In this document: positions 14,657-23,829 of the stretch, in pieces
Layout: every line of letters begins with the position of its first letter
Numbering within the stretch: position 1 is the first letter of the stretch
Assembly: GCF_002159335.1 (NCBI RefSeq)
Contig: NZ_NFHP01000006.1
Location: forward strand, 124,001-188,000
Direction: 5' to 3'
Length of the DNA: 64,000 nucleotides
Source: Collinsella sp. An7
GTDB lineage: Bacteria > Actinomycetota > Coriobacteriia > Coriobacteriales > Coriobacteriaceae
Notes under the pieces: generated by a model
Databases searched by the model: none
Seen by the model: the letters and a program-made list of their open reading frames with translations, nothing else
What the model was told of the DNA's origin: nothing
Translations under genes and position numbers: made by a program

Positions 14657-15163
14657 AGTACCTCCTCGCGGATTGGGGTTGTGGCTAGTGGTTGGTGCGC
14701 GGGCCTCGGTGCGGGCGGGCTCAGGCGCGGGTGCCGAGGGCGCGCGGCGCTGGTGCGCGGCGGTGCCGAGGGAGCGCGGCGTGGCAGGTTGCCGACGCTG
14801 GGGCGGCGGCCGTGCGGCAGACCTCGAGCGGACTCCCGGCAGCGTACGATACCGCAAACGCGTCGGGGTGGGCCGCATTTTGTGTAATTCGCAAAGAGCC
14901 CTTACCGTCTCTTTACGCTTGGAAGCGTCACGGCGGGTGAGGGGGGGTACGCTTTCCCGTGCAGGGCTTTTCGAGCGACTTTTCGCATACACGCACATCG
15001 TGCAGGTTGCCAGGCGGCAAATTCGCATTGTTACAGCTGCGTGGCATCGTAGATTTCAAGGGTATAACTATATTTACTGTTGGAAAATCGGCGGGATACT
15101 GTCGAGACGCAGGCGGGGCTGGTGCACGAGCGGACGCGCTGCCCACAAGTATGGTGATGGGAC
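14657..15163. other. 507-bp gene-free divergent region
   Basis: Lies between divergent corA and the HTH gene. The corA side is GC-rich low-complexity sequence; the other side has an AT-rich patch with TATAAC at 15063-15068 about 100 bp before the HTH gene, and a short TTGCC/GGCAA inverted repeat near 15007-15019. I see no gene in it. Confidence 0.4.
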
Positions 15164-15565
15164 ATGGCACAGAGAAAACGCGCAGTCTACAGTGATGCAA
15201 TGAGGCGTCGGGCGGTTCAGATTCTGAGCGAGGGGGCCGGGCATCGTGCACTTGCTGGCCAGCTGGGAATCCCCGATGCAACGGCGCGGCAATGGGCCCG
15301 AGCTTTTGCGGCGGGCGGCGCCGAGGCGGTGCTCAACGGCGGGTCGCGGCACCGTGTGTACGATTTTGAGGCCAAGATGGCCGTGGTGCGCGACCGTCTG
15401 GAGCGCGGCAAGTCGGTGCGCGAGGTAATGGTGGCGCACGGCATTCCCAGCGAGTCGTCGGTCAAGATGTGGTGCCGCAAGTACCGTCAGGGCGGCGCGG
15501 AGGCGCTGGTCGATAAGCCGCGCGGTCGCAAGCCGCGCAGCGCGACGGAGACAGCGGAAGAGTAG
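15164..15565 (+). CDS. orphan IS150/IS3 OrfA-type HTH protein
   Basis: 133 residues with two consecutive helix-turn-helix units: RAVQILSEGAGHRALAGQLG then PDATARQWARAF, and MAVVRDRLERGKSVREVMVA then SVKMWCRKYRQGG. This double HTH is the N-terminal part of IS3/IS150 OrfA (InsJ-like) proteins. The leucine zipper and the OrfB integrase that belong to an active element are missing, and no terminal inverted repeats are visible, so it looks like a remnant or a protein kept as a DNA-binding regulator. The start has a weak ribosome site (GATGGGAC). It ends 304 bp before fprA. Confidence 0.7.
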   Translation: MAQRKRAVYSDAMRRRAVQILSEGAGHRALAGQLGIPDATARQWARAFAAGGAEAVLNGGSRHRVYDFEAKMAVVRDRLERGKSVREVMVAHGIPSESSVKMWCRKYRQGGAEALVDKPRGRKPRSATETAEE

Positions 15566-15815
15566 CGCCGGCGGTGGGCGAGAGTGCCGCTCCGGGGCGA
15601 CGCTCTCGCCTGTCGTTGGTACTCGCGGGTGCTCGGGCTTGGCACCAGCCACTCCGGCAGGTCCACCGGCGCACGCCGCGCGGTCCGGTCGCCGGCCCGG
15701 GCCACCCGCTCGCTGGGCGGTCTGCCCCACGCCTCAAAATGGCTCAAGTTATATAGCATTTCTGAATCCCGCCCTCGGAGTGCCCGGAGCCCCGCGGGCG
15801 GCCGCAGCCGCGTGC

Positions 15816-15821
15816 TATTAT
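15816..15821 (+). promoter_or_regulatory. -10-like box upstream of the flavoprotein gene
   Basis: TATTAT sits 49 bp upstream of the ATG in otherwise GC-rich DNA, within the 304-bp gap 15566-15869. A second AT-rich spot (TTATATAG) lies at about 15749-15756. No clear -35 hexamer is seen. Confidence 0.35.
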
Positions 15822-15869
15822 GGTCGCGACTGCAGCGTATGCCGCCTGTGGCGGCAGAAAGGACGCGTT

Positions 15870-17054
15870 ATGCTCAACGCAATCGAGATCTCCCCCAAGG
15901 TCTGGTGGGTCGGCGGTATCGACTGGAACGAGCGCTCGTTCCACGGCTACACCACCGAGCAGGGCATCACCTACAACGCCTACCTCATCATGGACGAGAC
16001 GGTCACCCTCATCGACACCGCCAAGGCCACCTTTACCGATGAGTTTATCCAGCGCATCAGCCAGGTGGTCGACCCCTCCAAGATTGAGCTCGTGGTTACC
16101 AACCACGTTGAGATGGACCACTCCGGCAGCCTGCCTGCCATCCACCGCCTTGCGCCCAACGCGCGCATCGTGGCGAGCGGCCCGGCCGGCGTAAACGAGA
16201 TTCGCGCCCACTACGGCATCGAGGTCGAGGGCGTTAAGACCGGCGACTCCATCTCTATCGGCGCGCGCACGCTCCACTTCGTGCAGACCCCCATGGTCCA
16301 CTGGCCGGACAACATGGTCACCTGGTGCCCGGAGGACGGCATCCTCTTCTCCAACGACGCCTTTGGCCAGCACTTTGCCACCACCAAGCGCTTTGACGAC
16401 GACAACGACCTCTGCGAGGTCATGAAGCAGGCCAAGAAGTACTACGCCAACATCGTGTGGCCCTACGGTGCGCAGGTGCAGAAGGCCATGGCCGCGCTCG
16501 GCGGGCTCGACATCAAGCTCATCGCGCCCTCGCACGGCGTGATCTGGCGCAGCCACATCCCCGAGATCCTGGAGAAGTACCAGGCCTGGAGCACCTACCA
16601 GACCGAGGAGAAGGCCGTGGTGGTCTATGACTCCATGTGGCACTCCACCGAGCTCATGGCGCGCGAGATCACCGATGCCTTTATCAAGGAGGGCGTGCCG
16701 GCCAAGCTCATCGACGTCAAGCACACCCACATCTCGGACATCATGCTCTACCTCTGCGACGCGCGCTACGTGGCGTGCGGCTCGCCGACGCTCAACTCCA
16801 ACATGATGCCCACCATGGCGAGCTTCCTCACCTACCTGCGCGGCCTCTCGCCCAACAACAGCCAGCGCATCGGCATTGCGTTCGGCAGCTACGGCTGGGC
16901 GCCGCTTGGCCCCAAGCAGGTCTTTGAGGAGATGGAGAAGGCCAAGTTTGAGATGCCCGTGCCGGTGATCGCCCAGCAGTGGATCCCGAGCGAGGAGAAC
17001 CTCACCAACCTGCAGGAGACGGTGACCAAGATCATCGAAGACGCGCGCAAGTAA
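15870..17054 (+). CDS. FprA-type diiron flavoprotein (A-type flavoprotein)
   Basis: 394 residues from ATG 15870 (AAAGGA upstream). The N-terminal metallo-beta-lactamase-like domain binds a diiron centre through H79, E81, D83 and H84 in NHVEMDHSG, with later His ligands in TPMVHWPDN and PSHGVIWRS. The C-terminal flavodoxin-like domain (from about residue 250, VVVYDSMWHSTELMA) binds FMN. Such proteins reduce O2 to water or NO to N2O in anaerobes, protecting against oxygen or nitrosative stress. The gene stands alone and has a clean terminator at 17102-17128. Which substrate is used cannot be decided from sequence. Confidence 0.92.
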   Translation: MLNAIEISPKVWWVGGIDWNERSFHGYTTEQGITYNAYLIMDETVTLIDTAKATFTDEFIQRISQVVDPSKIELVVTNHVEMDHSGSLPAIHRLAPNARIVASGPAGVNEIRAHYGIEVEGVKTGDSISIGARTLHFVQTPMVHWPDNMVTWCPEDGILFSNDAFGQHFATTKRFDDDNDLCEVMKQAKKYYANIVWPYGAQVQKAMAALGGLDIKLIAPSHGVIWRSHIPEILEKYQAWSTYQTEEKAVVVYDSMWHSTELMAREITDAFIKEGVPAKLIDVKHTHISDIMLYLCDARYVACGSPTLNSNMMPTMASFLTYLRGLSPNNSQRIGIAFGSYGWAPLGPKQVFEEMEKAKFEMPVPVIAQQWIPSEENLTNLQETVTKIIEDARK

Positions 17055-17101
17055 GCAGGCTTGCCGGGGCGCTGCGGGCGCCTGCACGTTACGTTCTTGA
17101 G

Positions 17102-17128
17102 CGGGGTGGCTACGGCCACCCCGTTTTT
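17102..17128 (+). terminator. rho-independent terminator of the flavoprotein gene
   Basis: Arms CGGGGTGGC (17102-17110) and GCCACCCCG (17115-17123) around a TACG tetraloop, followed by T5. Confidence 0.9.
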
Positions 17129-17191
17129 GTGACAATGGAGTTTAGGGATACGGGGCGGCCGCGCGGCCGCCCCAGCGTTGAGGAGGTCGGC

Positions 17192-18403
17192 ATGATCAAC
17201 GGGCAGATGTACGCCTACGGGGCGGAGAGCTCCAAGATTCGCGAGATCTTTTCTTACGCCTGCGCGCGCAAAGAAGAGATCGGCGCAGAGAACGTCTTTG
17301 ACTTTAGCCTGGGCAACCCGAGCATCCCCGCGCCGGAGGAGGTGCGCGCGAGCATCGAGCGCTCGCTTGCCGAGGTGCCCGCCGCCGAGCTCCACGGCTA
17401 CACGCCTGCGCCGGGGCTCCCGGCGGCGCGCGAGGCGGTGGCGGCCTCGCTCAACAGGCGTTTTGGCACGGCTTACACCGCGGCTGACGTCTTTATGACG
17501 GTGGGCGCGGCGGCGTCCGTCTCGTGCACGCTCCATGCGGTCGCTTGCCCGGGCGATGAGGTCATCGTCATCGCGCCGTACTTCCCGGAGTACCGCGTGT
17601 GGATCGAGGTCGCGGGCGCCACCTGCGTTGAGGTGCCGGCCGACCCCGAGACCTTCCAGGTAGACCCGGCTGCGGTGGAGGCGGCCATCACCTCGCGCAC
17701 CGCGGCGGTGATCGTGGATTCGCCCAACAACCCCACCGGCGCCGTCTACACGCGCGAGACGATCGAGCGCCTGGCCGCGGTGCTCGAGCGTGCCAACGCT
17801 GCGCGCGAGGCCGAGCTTGGCCACCCGCAGCCGATCATCCTCATCTCCGACGAGCCCTACCGCGAAATCACCTACGGCGCGGAGGTTCCCTGGGTGCCCA
17901 GCATCTACGAGCACACGGTGGTGTGCTACTCGTACAGCAAGTCGCTCTCGCTCCCCGGCGAGCGCGTGGGTTGGATCTTGGTGCCGCAGGTGAGCGAGGG
18001 CGCGCGTCGCGTGATGGCGGCGGTTGCGGGCGCGGCCCGGGCGCTCGGGTTTGTGTGTGCACCGGCGCTCTTTCAGCGGGTGGTGGCCGACTGCGTGGAC
18101 GTGCCCCCCGACGTGGCGGCCTATGCGCGCAACCGCGAGCTGCTCACGAGTGCGCTCAGTGCGTATGGCTACGAGTATGTGGAGCCCGACGGAGCCTTTT
18201 ACCTGTGGGTTCGTGCGCTTGAGCCCGACGCGGAGGCGTTTTGCGAGCGGGCGCGCGCCTACGAGCTGCTGCCGGTGCCGTCCAACAGCTTTGGCGTGGA
18301 GGGCTGGGTCCGAGTGGGGTATTGCGTGGCGCCGGAGGTCATCGAGCGGTCGCTCCCTGCGTGGCGCAAGTTGGCCGAGGACTACGGCGTCTGCGGGTGC
18401 TAG
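17192..18403 (+). CDS. PLP-dependent aminotransferase, class I/II
   Basis: 403 residues from ATG 17192, chosen because GAGGAGG lies just upstream (an ATG at 17135 lacks one). Fold type I aminotransferase: substrate-side FDFSLGNPSIPAP, the aspartate-family block VDSPNNPTGAVYT, cofactor Asp in LISDEPYREITY, and the PLP lysine in CYSYSKSLSLPGERVGW. It belongs to the aspartate/aromatic/alanine aminotransferase superfamily; the amino-acid substrate cannot be told. It follows the flavoprotein terminator and probably has its own promoter. The PHP-domain gene is 140 bp downstream. Confidence 0.9.
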   Translation: MINGQMYAYGAESSKIREIFSYACARKEEIGAENVFDFSLGNPSIPAPEEVRASIERSLAEVPAAELHGYTPAPGLPAAREAVAASLNRRFGTAYTAADVFMTVGAAASVSCTLHAVACPGDEVIVIAPYFPEYRVWIEVAGATCVEVPADPETFQVDPAAVEAAITSRTAAVIVDSPNNPTGAVYTRETIERLAAVLERANAAREAELGHPQPIILISDEPYREITYGAEVPWVPSIYEHTVVCYSYSKSLSLPGERVGWILVPQVSEGARRVMAAVAGAARALGFVCAPALFQRVVADCVDVPPDVAAYARNRELLTSALSAYGYEYVEPDGAFYLWVRALEPDAEAFCERARAYELLPVPSNSFGVEGWVRVGYCVAPEVIERSLPAWRKLAEDYGVCGC

Positions 18404-18543
18404 CGGCGCGGTGCCGGATGGCGGCGCGGAGAGGTTCCAAGCGCTGCGGCCCAAGGCGCGTTCTTCCTGCGTAGACGTCGCGTCCACCGCGCAAGAAGCC
18501 CTATGATGGTGCCGGTACACTACCAACCGCCAAGGAGGCCCGC

Positions 18544-19368
18544 ATGCCTTACCGCATCGCCACCGACATTCACACCCACACGCTGTTCTCGCGCCACGCC
18601 TACTCCACCATCGCTGAGAACGTCGCCGCCGCTCGCGCCGCCGGCCTTGAGCTGCTCGGCTCGGCCGATCACTTTAGCGAGATGCTTTTCCCCGAGCAGC
18701 ATATCCGTAACTTTCAGTTTTTCCTCAACCAGGGCATCTGGCCCCGCACCTGGGACGGTGTGACGCTCTTGCGTGGCGCCGAGGTGGACATTGTCTCTAC
18801 CTCGGGCGCGTTCTTTGGGCAAGACATCGCGTGCCCCCAGAGCATCGTCGGGCACCCCTACCGGCAAGAGAAGAGCCTGTTTGAGCACGTAACGGGCGAC
18901 CTCGACTACCTGGTGGCGAGCGTGCACAACGCCGCCTTTGCCCGCGGCGCCTCGGTGGCCGAGACCACGCAGATGTATCTGGCGGCGCTCGAGAACCCCA
19001 AAGTGTTGGTGCTGGGACACACGGGCCGCTCAGGCGTGGTGTTTGATGTGGACGAGGTGCTCACCGCGGCCAAGGAGCGCGGCAAGCTGATAGAGATCAA
19101 CAACCACAGCCTCGAGGGGCAGGGCCATCACGAGGCGTGCCGGCACATCGCCGAGCGCTGCGCCGAGCTTGGCGTGGGCATCACGGTCTCGAGTGATGCA
19201 CACATTGCTCCGGCCATCGGACGGTTCCCCTTCGCGGAGGGACTGCTCGAGGAGGTGCACTTTCCCGAGGAGCTCATCAAAAACCGCAGCCGCGACGTGC
19301 TGCTCGACACCATGGCCACCGCAGGGGTGTGCGATTTGCGTACGCTCAAGGGCGACGCCGTGGCGTAA
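18544..19368 (+). CDS. PHP-domain metal-dependent phosphoesterase
   Basis: 274 residues, ATG 18544 after AAGGAGG. The opening ATDIHTHTLFSRHAYST has the first PHP metal motif (H-x-H), ADHFSE the second, then EVDI, ASVHN, LGHTGRSG and SSDAHIAP supply the remaining ligands. The closest family is the YcdX-like phosphatase, related to histidinol-phosphatase; no histidine-biosynthesis gene is nearby, so the substrate is open. It is followed 57 bp later by the FmdE-type gene, perhaps as a two-gene unit. Confidence 0.85.
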   Translation: MPYRIATDIHTHTLFSRHAYSTIAENVAAARAAGLELLGSADHFSEMLFPEQHIRNFQFFLNQGIWPRTWDGVTLLRGAEVDIVSTSGAFFGQDIACPQSIVGHPYRQEKSLFEHVTGDLDYLVASVHNAAFARGASVAETTQMYLAALENPKVLVLGHTGRSGVVFDVDEVLTAAKERGKLIEINNHSLEGQGHHEACRHIAERCAELGVGITVSSDAHIAPAIGRFPFAEGLLEEVHFPEELIKNRSRDVLLDTMATAGVCDLRTLKGDAVA

Positions 19369-19425
19369 CCACCGCCCGCGCCGTCGCCCCGACAACCGCT
19401 CCGTCTCGCCACGAAAGGACCCCTC

Positions 19426-20022
19426 ATGCTCAAGCGCACCTTTGACGAAGACCTCGACCGTGCCGTTGCCTTTCACGGTCACCTCTGCGGCGGCCAGGTG
19501 ATTGGCACGCGCATGGCGCGCCTCGCCCTCGCGTACTTTCACATCGACGACCCCGACACCTACCGCGACCTCATCGCTTTTGTGGAGTGCGACCGCTGCC
19601 TGGCCGACGCGGTGATCTCGGTTGCCAACTGCCACCTGGGCAAACGCCGCCTCAAGTGGTACGACTACGGCATTATGTCGGCGAGTTTTTACGACCTGGC
19701 GAGCGGGCGGGCCATCCGCATCTCGCAGCGCCCCACGGCACCGCACTGCCCGCACGGGGCTGATGCGCGGGCGTTCTTTGCCGAGCTCTCGGACGACGAG
19801 CTCTTTGCCGTCCACGAGGTTGAGCTGCCCGATTTTGAGGAGTTTGACCTGCCGGGCAAGCCGCGTCAGACGCAGATCTGCGAGCGCTGCGGCGAGCGCA
19901 TCCACGACGGCCGCGGCATCGAGTGCGACGGGCACGTGTTCTGTCGCCGGTGCGCGGGCGAGCACGTCTACTACGTTGAGGGACGCGAGCTCACGGCCGA
20001 CGAGGTGGCCGCGGGCATCTAG
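19426..20022 (+). CDS. FmdE-family protein with C-terminal C4 zinc finger
   Basis: 198 residues, ATG 19426 after AAAGGA. The N-terminal FmdE domain shows the family block AFHGHLCGGQVIGTRMA and VECDRCLADAV, with His/Cys residues likely to bind metal. Residues about 150-180 form a zinc ribbon with two CxxC pairs (CERCGERI and FCRRCAGE). FmdE was named for formylmethanofuran dehydrogenase operons in methanogens, but most bacterial copies are orphans, as here, and may handle molybdenum/tungsten cofactor or act as regulators. No molybdoenzyme gene is in the window. Confidence 0.85.
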   Translation: MLKRTFDEDLDRAVAFHGHLCGGQVIGTRMARLALAYFHIDDPDTYRDLIAFVECDRCLADAVISVANCHLGKRRLKWYDYGIMSASFYDLASGRAIRISQRPTAPHCPHGADARAFFAELSDDELFAVHEVELPDFEEFDLPGKPRQTQICERCGERIHDGRGIECDGHVFCRRCAGEHVYYVEGRELTADEVAAGI

Positions 20023-20444
20023 CGGTGCCGGCGCGCAGGCGGGCGAGAGAGGCGCGCGTGGCCCCGTCAGGCCCTGCCCCGACGGTCCTGTCAGCCCGGC
20101 CGCGGCTTCGCCCCCCGGGGGCGACACCAGCAGCCCGACAGGCCCGGCCGATCCCGCCACCCTCCAACCGTTCGCCCACGCAGAACGACCGCTTACCTTA
20201 TAGGACAAAAATGTAAGGCGCATCACCATCAGCACTTCACAGGTGCTTGGTATCTTCGGTTGCCGGGGTCCGTCGCTGGGCCCCGGCGGCGATTCTGCAC
20301 CGTGCCTGCGGCGCAGTGCCCGCAGTGCCGCGGCCACTCCGCGGCTCGGCAGTCGAGCACCGCCCGCGCGCCCGCGCACGCCAGCCCGTGCCGACCCGCT
20401 CCAGCCCCGCCGCCCCACGTACCCGATCGCCAGGAGGTGAGCCC
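20023..20444. other. 422-bp gene-free interval before the lipase gene
   Basis: GC-rich, no coding frame. It contains GC palindromes around 20100-20125 and an AT-richer spot (ACCTTATAGGAC near 20191-20202) that could be a promoter. A longer in-frame start of the lipase gene at 20247 would fall here but gives low-complexity sequence. Confidence 0.35.
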
Positions 20445-21854
20445 GTGCGTCGTCTGCTCCCCGAGCCTCAACCCTCACGCGACACCCAGCTCGCCACCCA
20501 ACACGCTAAAGCGCACCCCGTTCGCCGCGGGGTCAAGCGCGTCCTCCTTGCGATGCTTATGATCTGCCTCGTGGCGTCGCTTCTGGGCGGGCTCACCCTC
20601 TACACGCGGCACTGCCAGCGCCAGCTCGGCGTCGGCGCGGTCGAGGAACCCACGCCGCCCGCAACCGTTGTCTGGGGCGACGACCTCGCGCGCACCGGCC
20701 GCTTTACGGCCGACGTTGCCTTTACCGACTTCGCTGCCCCCACGGGCGAGGCCACGGTGCCCGTAACCTGGGACGATGCGTGGTTCTTTGCCGACGCCTC
20801 CGCCTACAACCCCGAGCTCGCGTCCGCGGCGGCCGTAATCGCGGCGCTCGCGTACGCGGAGTCGGGCTACTACCAGGCGGCGACCGATTGCCTGCCCTAC
20901 ATAGAGATCGGTCTCGGCGCGCTCGGCTTTACCGATATCTCCACGGCCTCGTATCGCTACCGCAGCGAGGTGACCGACGAGGTGCTGAGCCTGGTGACCG
21001 ACGAGTCCGACGCCGCGGCATACGGCATTGCCGAGAAGCTCGTGACCTCGGCCGACGGCGAGGAACGCCAGCTCATCGCCGTAACGGTGCGCGGCAGCTA
21101 CGGCTCGGAGTGGCTGAGCAACCTGCAGGTGCTCGGCGGCGAGGACCATCCCGGCTATGTGGCCGCAGCCGACGAGATCTGCGGCGAGCTGGCCCCGCGC
21201 ATCGCGCGTGCCCACGCGGAGGGCCGTGCGGTGGAGCTGCTGCTCGTGGGGCACAGCCGCGGCGGCGCCATTGCCAATCTGGTGGCCTCGCGCGCCGATG
21301 ACTCATTTGGGGACGGGGTTACAATGAGTCAGGTCGGCGACGGCGATGCCGGCGCGAGTGCAACCGCGCAGCTCGGCCTGACCAGCGCGGACGGCGTACG
21401 TGCCTACACCTTTGCGAGCCCGGCGACCACCACGGCGCCCGAGGCGGCGGCCGCACGCTACGGCAACATCTTCAACATCGTCAACCCGGCGGACATCATG
21501 ACCTACCTGCCGCTCCAAAGCTGGGGTTACGCGCGCTACGGCGTGGACGTGGCGCTGCCGAGCGTGGCCGAGGCCGATTTCTCCGCGAGCCACGCCAAGA
21601 TGGAATCAACGTTTTTGCAGATCATGAATGCCGAGTCGCCCTACCGCCCCGAGGACGAGCAGCTGATCGGCAGCCTTCTGACGGACATCGGCACGCAGGT
21701 CGACTCCGCCGAGGCGCTCCTCACGCCCGCTGGCGTGGCCACGGTGGTCTCTACCTGCGCGCTCCGCGTTAACCCCATGGAGCTCCTCTACGCGCACTAC
21801 CCGAGCGTCTACATCGCGTGGCTCTACGCCGAGGCGAGCGCCGAGGTGGCGTAG
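20445..21854 (+). CDS. membrane-anchored class 3-type lipase/esterase
   Basis: 469 residues from GTG 20445, chosen for AGGAGGTGA directly upstream. A basic N-terminus leads into one membrane helix (about residues 30-52, VLLAMLMICLVASLLGGLTL), so the rest is outside the membrane. It has the alpha/beta-hydrolase nucleophile elbow LLLVGHSRGGAIANLVA, preceded by AVTVRGSYGSEWL (oxyanion-side block of class 3 lipases) and followed by TFASPATTTAPE and NIVNPADIMTYLPL (Asp region) and SASHAKME. This is the Mbeg1-like/lipase 3 family; natural substrate unknown. A 33-bp palindromic repeat (21299-21331) is embedded in frame just after the elbow. Confidence 0.8.
   Translation: MRRLLPEPQPSRDTQLATQHAKAHPVRRGVKRVLLAMLMICLVASLLGGLTLYTRHCQRQLGVGAVEEPTPPATVVWGDDLARTGRFTADVAFTDFAAPTGEATVPVTWDDAWFFADASAYNPELASAAAVIAALAYAESGYYQAATDCLPYIEIGLGALGFTDISTASYRYRSEVTDEVLSLVTDESDAAAYGIAEKLVTSADGEERQLIAVTVRGSYGSEWLSNLQVLGGEDHPGYVAAADEICGELAPRIARAHAEGRAVELLLVGHSRGGAIANLVASRADDSFGDGVTMSQVGDGDAGASATAQLGLTSADGVRAYTFASPATTTAPEAAAARYGNIFNIVNPADIMTYLPLQSWGYARYGVDVALPSVAEADFSASHAKMESTFLQIMNAESPYRPEDEQLIGSLLTDIGTQVDSAEALLTPAGVATVVSTCALRVNPMELLYAHYPSVYIAWLYAEASAEVA
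21299..21331. repeat. TTGGGGAC-core hairpin repeat inside the lipase gene
   Basis: Arms TGACTCAT (21299-21306) and ATGAGTCA (21324-21331) flank TTGGGGACGGGGTTACA. Similar units with the same core and different arms occur at 30253-30293, 50083-50113, 60663-60701 and, in part, near 61149-61177. The copy is 33 bp long, so it adds 11 codons without a frameshift. Confidence 0.6.
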
Positions 21855-21936
21855 CGGGCACTTCTCCGGGGTGGGGCGCTTCGTCGACGCGGGTGGCGCT
21901 CGCCTTGCGGCCGCACCGCCCCGGCAGTCCTTCGCG

Positions 21937-23508
21937 CTACCGCTCCAGCACGGCGACCATCTCTATGTGCTCCGTGTGCGGAAACATGTCCACCGGGGTT
22001 AGGCGCACCAGGCGGTAGCCGGCGCGGCCGAGGTCGGCCAGGTCGCGCGCGAGCGTTGCGGGGTTACAACTCACATACACGATGCGCCGCGGGCCCATGG
22101 CGTCACCCGCTGCCAAAAACTCGGGAGTGGAGCCGGCACGCGGCGGATCCATAACCAAAACGTCCACATGCGCCCCCGTGTTGGCGGCGCGCCGCAGGTA
22201 GGAGGTCGCGTCCTCCGCCACAAACTCGCACGAGCCCGCAAGGCCGTTGAGCTCGGCGTTGCGCCGCGCGTCGGCGATGCCCGCCGGATTGCGCTCCACG
22301 CCGAGCAGCCGCACGTCGCGCCCGGCCGCGCGCGCCGCGTGCACGGCGGTAATGCCAATGGTCCCGCTGCCGCAGTATGCGTCCATAAGCACGTCGCCGC
22401 TGCGCAGGCCCATCCCCTCGATCGCCAGCCGGTAGAGCACCTCGGTCTGCTGCGGGTTGGTTTGGTAGAACGCCGTGGGCGAGATCTCAAACGTGCATCC
22501 CAGCAGCTCGTCGCGCATGCAGGCGCTGCCCCAAAGGGGGCGCGTCTCGTGTCCGAGGATGGCGTTGCCGGGGCGACCGTTGATGTTTTGGGCGATGCAG
22601 GTGAGCTGCGGGTGCGCCGCGGCGAGCTGCCGGGCGAGCTCGTCCAGCTCGGGGACGTTGCGCCGGGCGGTCACGAGGGTGAGCATGCCCTCGGGCCGGC
22701 GCCAGCCGAGGCGAAGCACCGCGTAGCGCAGGATGCCCTGGCCGCGGTCCTCGTCGTAGGCGGGTATGCCGAGCTTGCCGGCCAGGCGGGCGACGTCGTT
22801 GAGGATCTGGCGCGCGCCGGGCGCCTCCACGGGGCAGGCGGGCACCTCGATGATGTCGTGCGTGCCGCGCGCGTAAAACCCGCCGCGCACCGTGCCCTCG
22901 GGGCCGGGCGCAAAGGGGGTCGCCGCCTTGTGCCTAAAGCCGCGCGGCGCAGCCAGCTTGCCGTCGGCGATGGTGACGGTGGCCGTGCGGAGCGGGTCGC
23001 TGGCGAGGGCGGGGGAGGCGGAGACGTCGCCTGCGGTGTCGGCCCCGTCCCCGTTTGCCCCGGGCGCGTCGAGCATGCGCATGCCGAGCACCGCATCCGG
23101 GGCGATGCCCCACCCAAACTCGGCTATGACCGGCCCAAAGAGCTCCTCGACCATCTGCTGTTTGCGGGCGAGCTGTTTGCGGTAGGGCATGCCGATCCAC
23201 GAGCAGCCGCCGCAGGCGTGCATGAGCGGGCACGGGCCGGCCGCCGCCTTGCGCGCCTTGTTGGAGAGCGGCGCGGCGGGTGCGGGTTGCGCAGGGGAGC
23301 CGGTTTGCGGGGTGTTGCGCCGCTTTCCCGAGGGCTGAACACGGGAGCGCTGCGAGCTGCCCGCCCGCGAGGGCTTGCCAAAGCGAGCAGCGTGGCCGCG
23401 GTGGTCGCCCTGCCTGCGCCCCGCGCCAGCCCCGCGGCGCCCGTTCTCGCCGCGGCGCCCACCTGCGTCTCCGCGTCCGCTGGTATTGGTCTTGCGATGG
23501 TTCGCCAT
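21937..23508 (-). CDS. 23S rRNA (uracil-C5)-methyltransferase, RlmD/RumA-like
   Basis: 523 residues from ATG 23506-23508. The first 90 residues are a basic low-complexity extension (Gly/Arg/Ser-rich) suited to RNA binding. CPLMHACGGC marks the [4Fe-4S] cluster of RlmD-type enzymes, and a TRAM-like region precedes the SAM-dependent methyltransferase domain: VLMDAYCGSGTIGI (SAM site), VLVMDPPRAGS and YVSCNPATLARDLADL with the catalytic Cys, and HTEHIEMVAVL at the end. It methylates a uridine of 23S rRNA (U1939 in E. coli); the exact site in this species is inference. It converges on the lipase gene across 82 bp. Confidence 0.9.
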   Translation of the reverse strand: MANHRKTNTSGRGDAGGRRGENGRRGAGAGRRQGDHRGHAARFGKPSRAGSSQRSRVQPSGKRRNTPQTGSPAQPAPAAPLSNKARKAAAGPCPLMHACGGCSWIGMPYRKQLARKQQMVEELFGPVIAEFGWGIAPDAVLGMRMLDAPGANGDGADTAGDVSASPALASDPLRTATVTIADGKLAAPRGFRHKAATPFAPGPEGTVRGGFYARGTHDIIEVPACPVEAPGARQILNDVARLAGKLGIPAYDEDRGQGILRYAVLRLGWRRPEGMLTLVTARRNVPELDELARQLAAAHPQLTCIAQNINGRPGNAILGHETRPLWGSACMRDELLGCTFEISPTAFYQTNPQQTEVLYRLAIEGMGLRSGDVLMDAYCGSGTIGITAVHAARAAGRDVRLLGVERNPAGIADARRNAELNGLAGSCEFVAEDATSYLRRAANTGAHVDVLVMDPPRAGSTPEFLAAGDAMGPRRIVYVSCNPATLARDLADLGRAGYRLVRLTPVDMFPHTEHIEMVAVLER

Positions 23509-23829
23509 GGTGCTCGCCCCGTTCTATCGCCTGCATGCCCCCGATTGTCTCATGCCCCGCCGGCATGGGAAAGCCCGCCGGCTGCGGGCCAAGCGCATGC
23601 ACGGGGTCCGCACAACGCGCGCGGACGCGCTGCAAGGCGTGGGCAGATGTCAACAAATGTGTTCTTTCTGTGAGCAAACAATTACGATAAGCCAAAGGTC
23701 GCGAGGGGGCATCCCCTCAATGCAGACAACACGCAGAACCCCACCGGCTTCACCGGCGACATCTTCACCGACGGCTCCTACCACACGCTGAACTTCTTCT
23801 ACCTCGAGCGCGGAAACTCCGCTTCTAAC
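23509..23829. other. interval holding the decayed 5' end of the FctA adhesin
   Basis: The adhesin frame is open back to 23674 (stop TGA at 23671-23673). From about 23716 it codes for adhesin-like residues (NPTGFTGDIFTDGSYHTL, then NFFYLERGNSASN) but has no start codon. Sequence upstream of about 23700 is unrelated intergenic DNA. Confidence 0.7.

Noticed and set aside
14657-15163. Magnesium riboswitch in the corA leader
   Set aside because: No recognisable M-box or ykoK features; the leader is low-complexity GC-rich sequence.
15816-15821. Strong sigma-70 promoter for the flavoprotein gene
   Set aside because: No matching -35 hexamer; kept only as a weak -10-like box.
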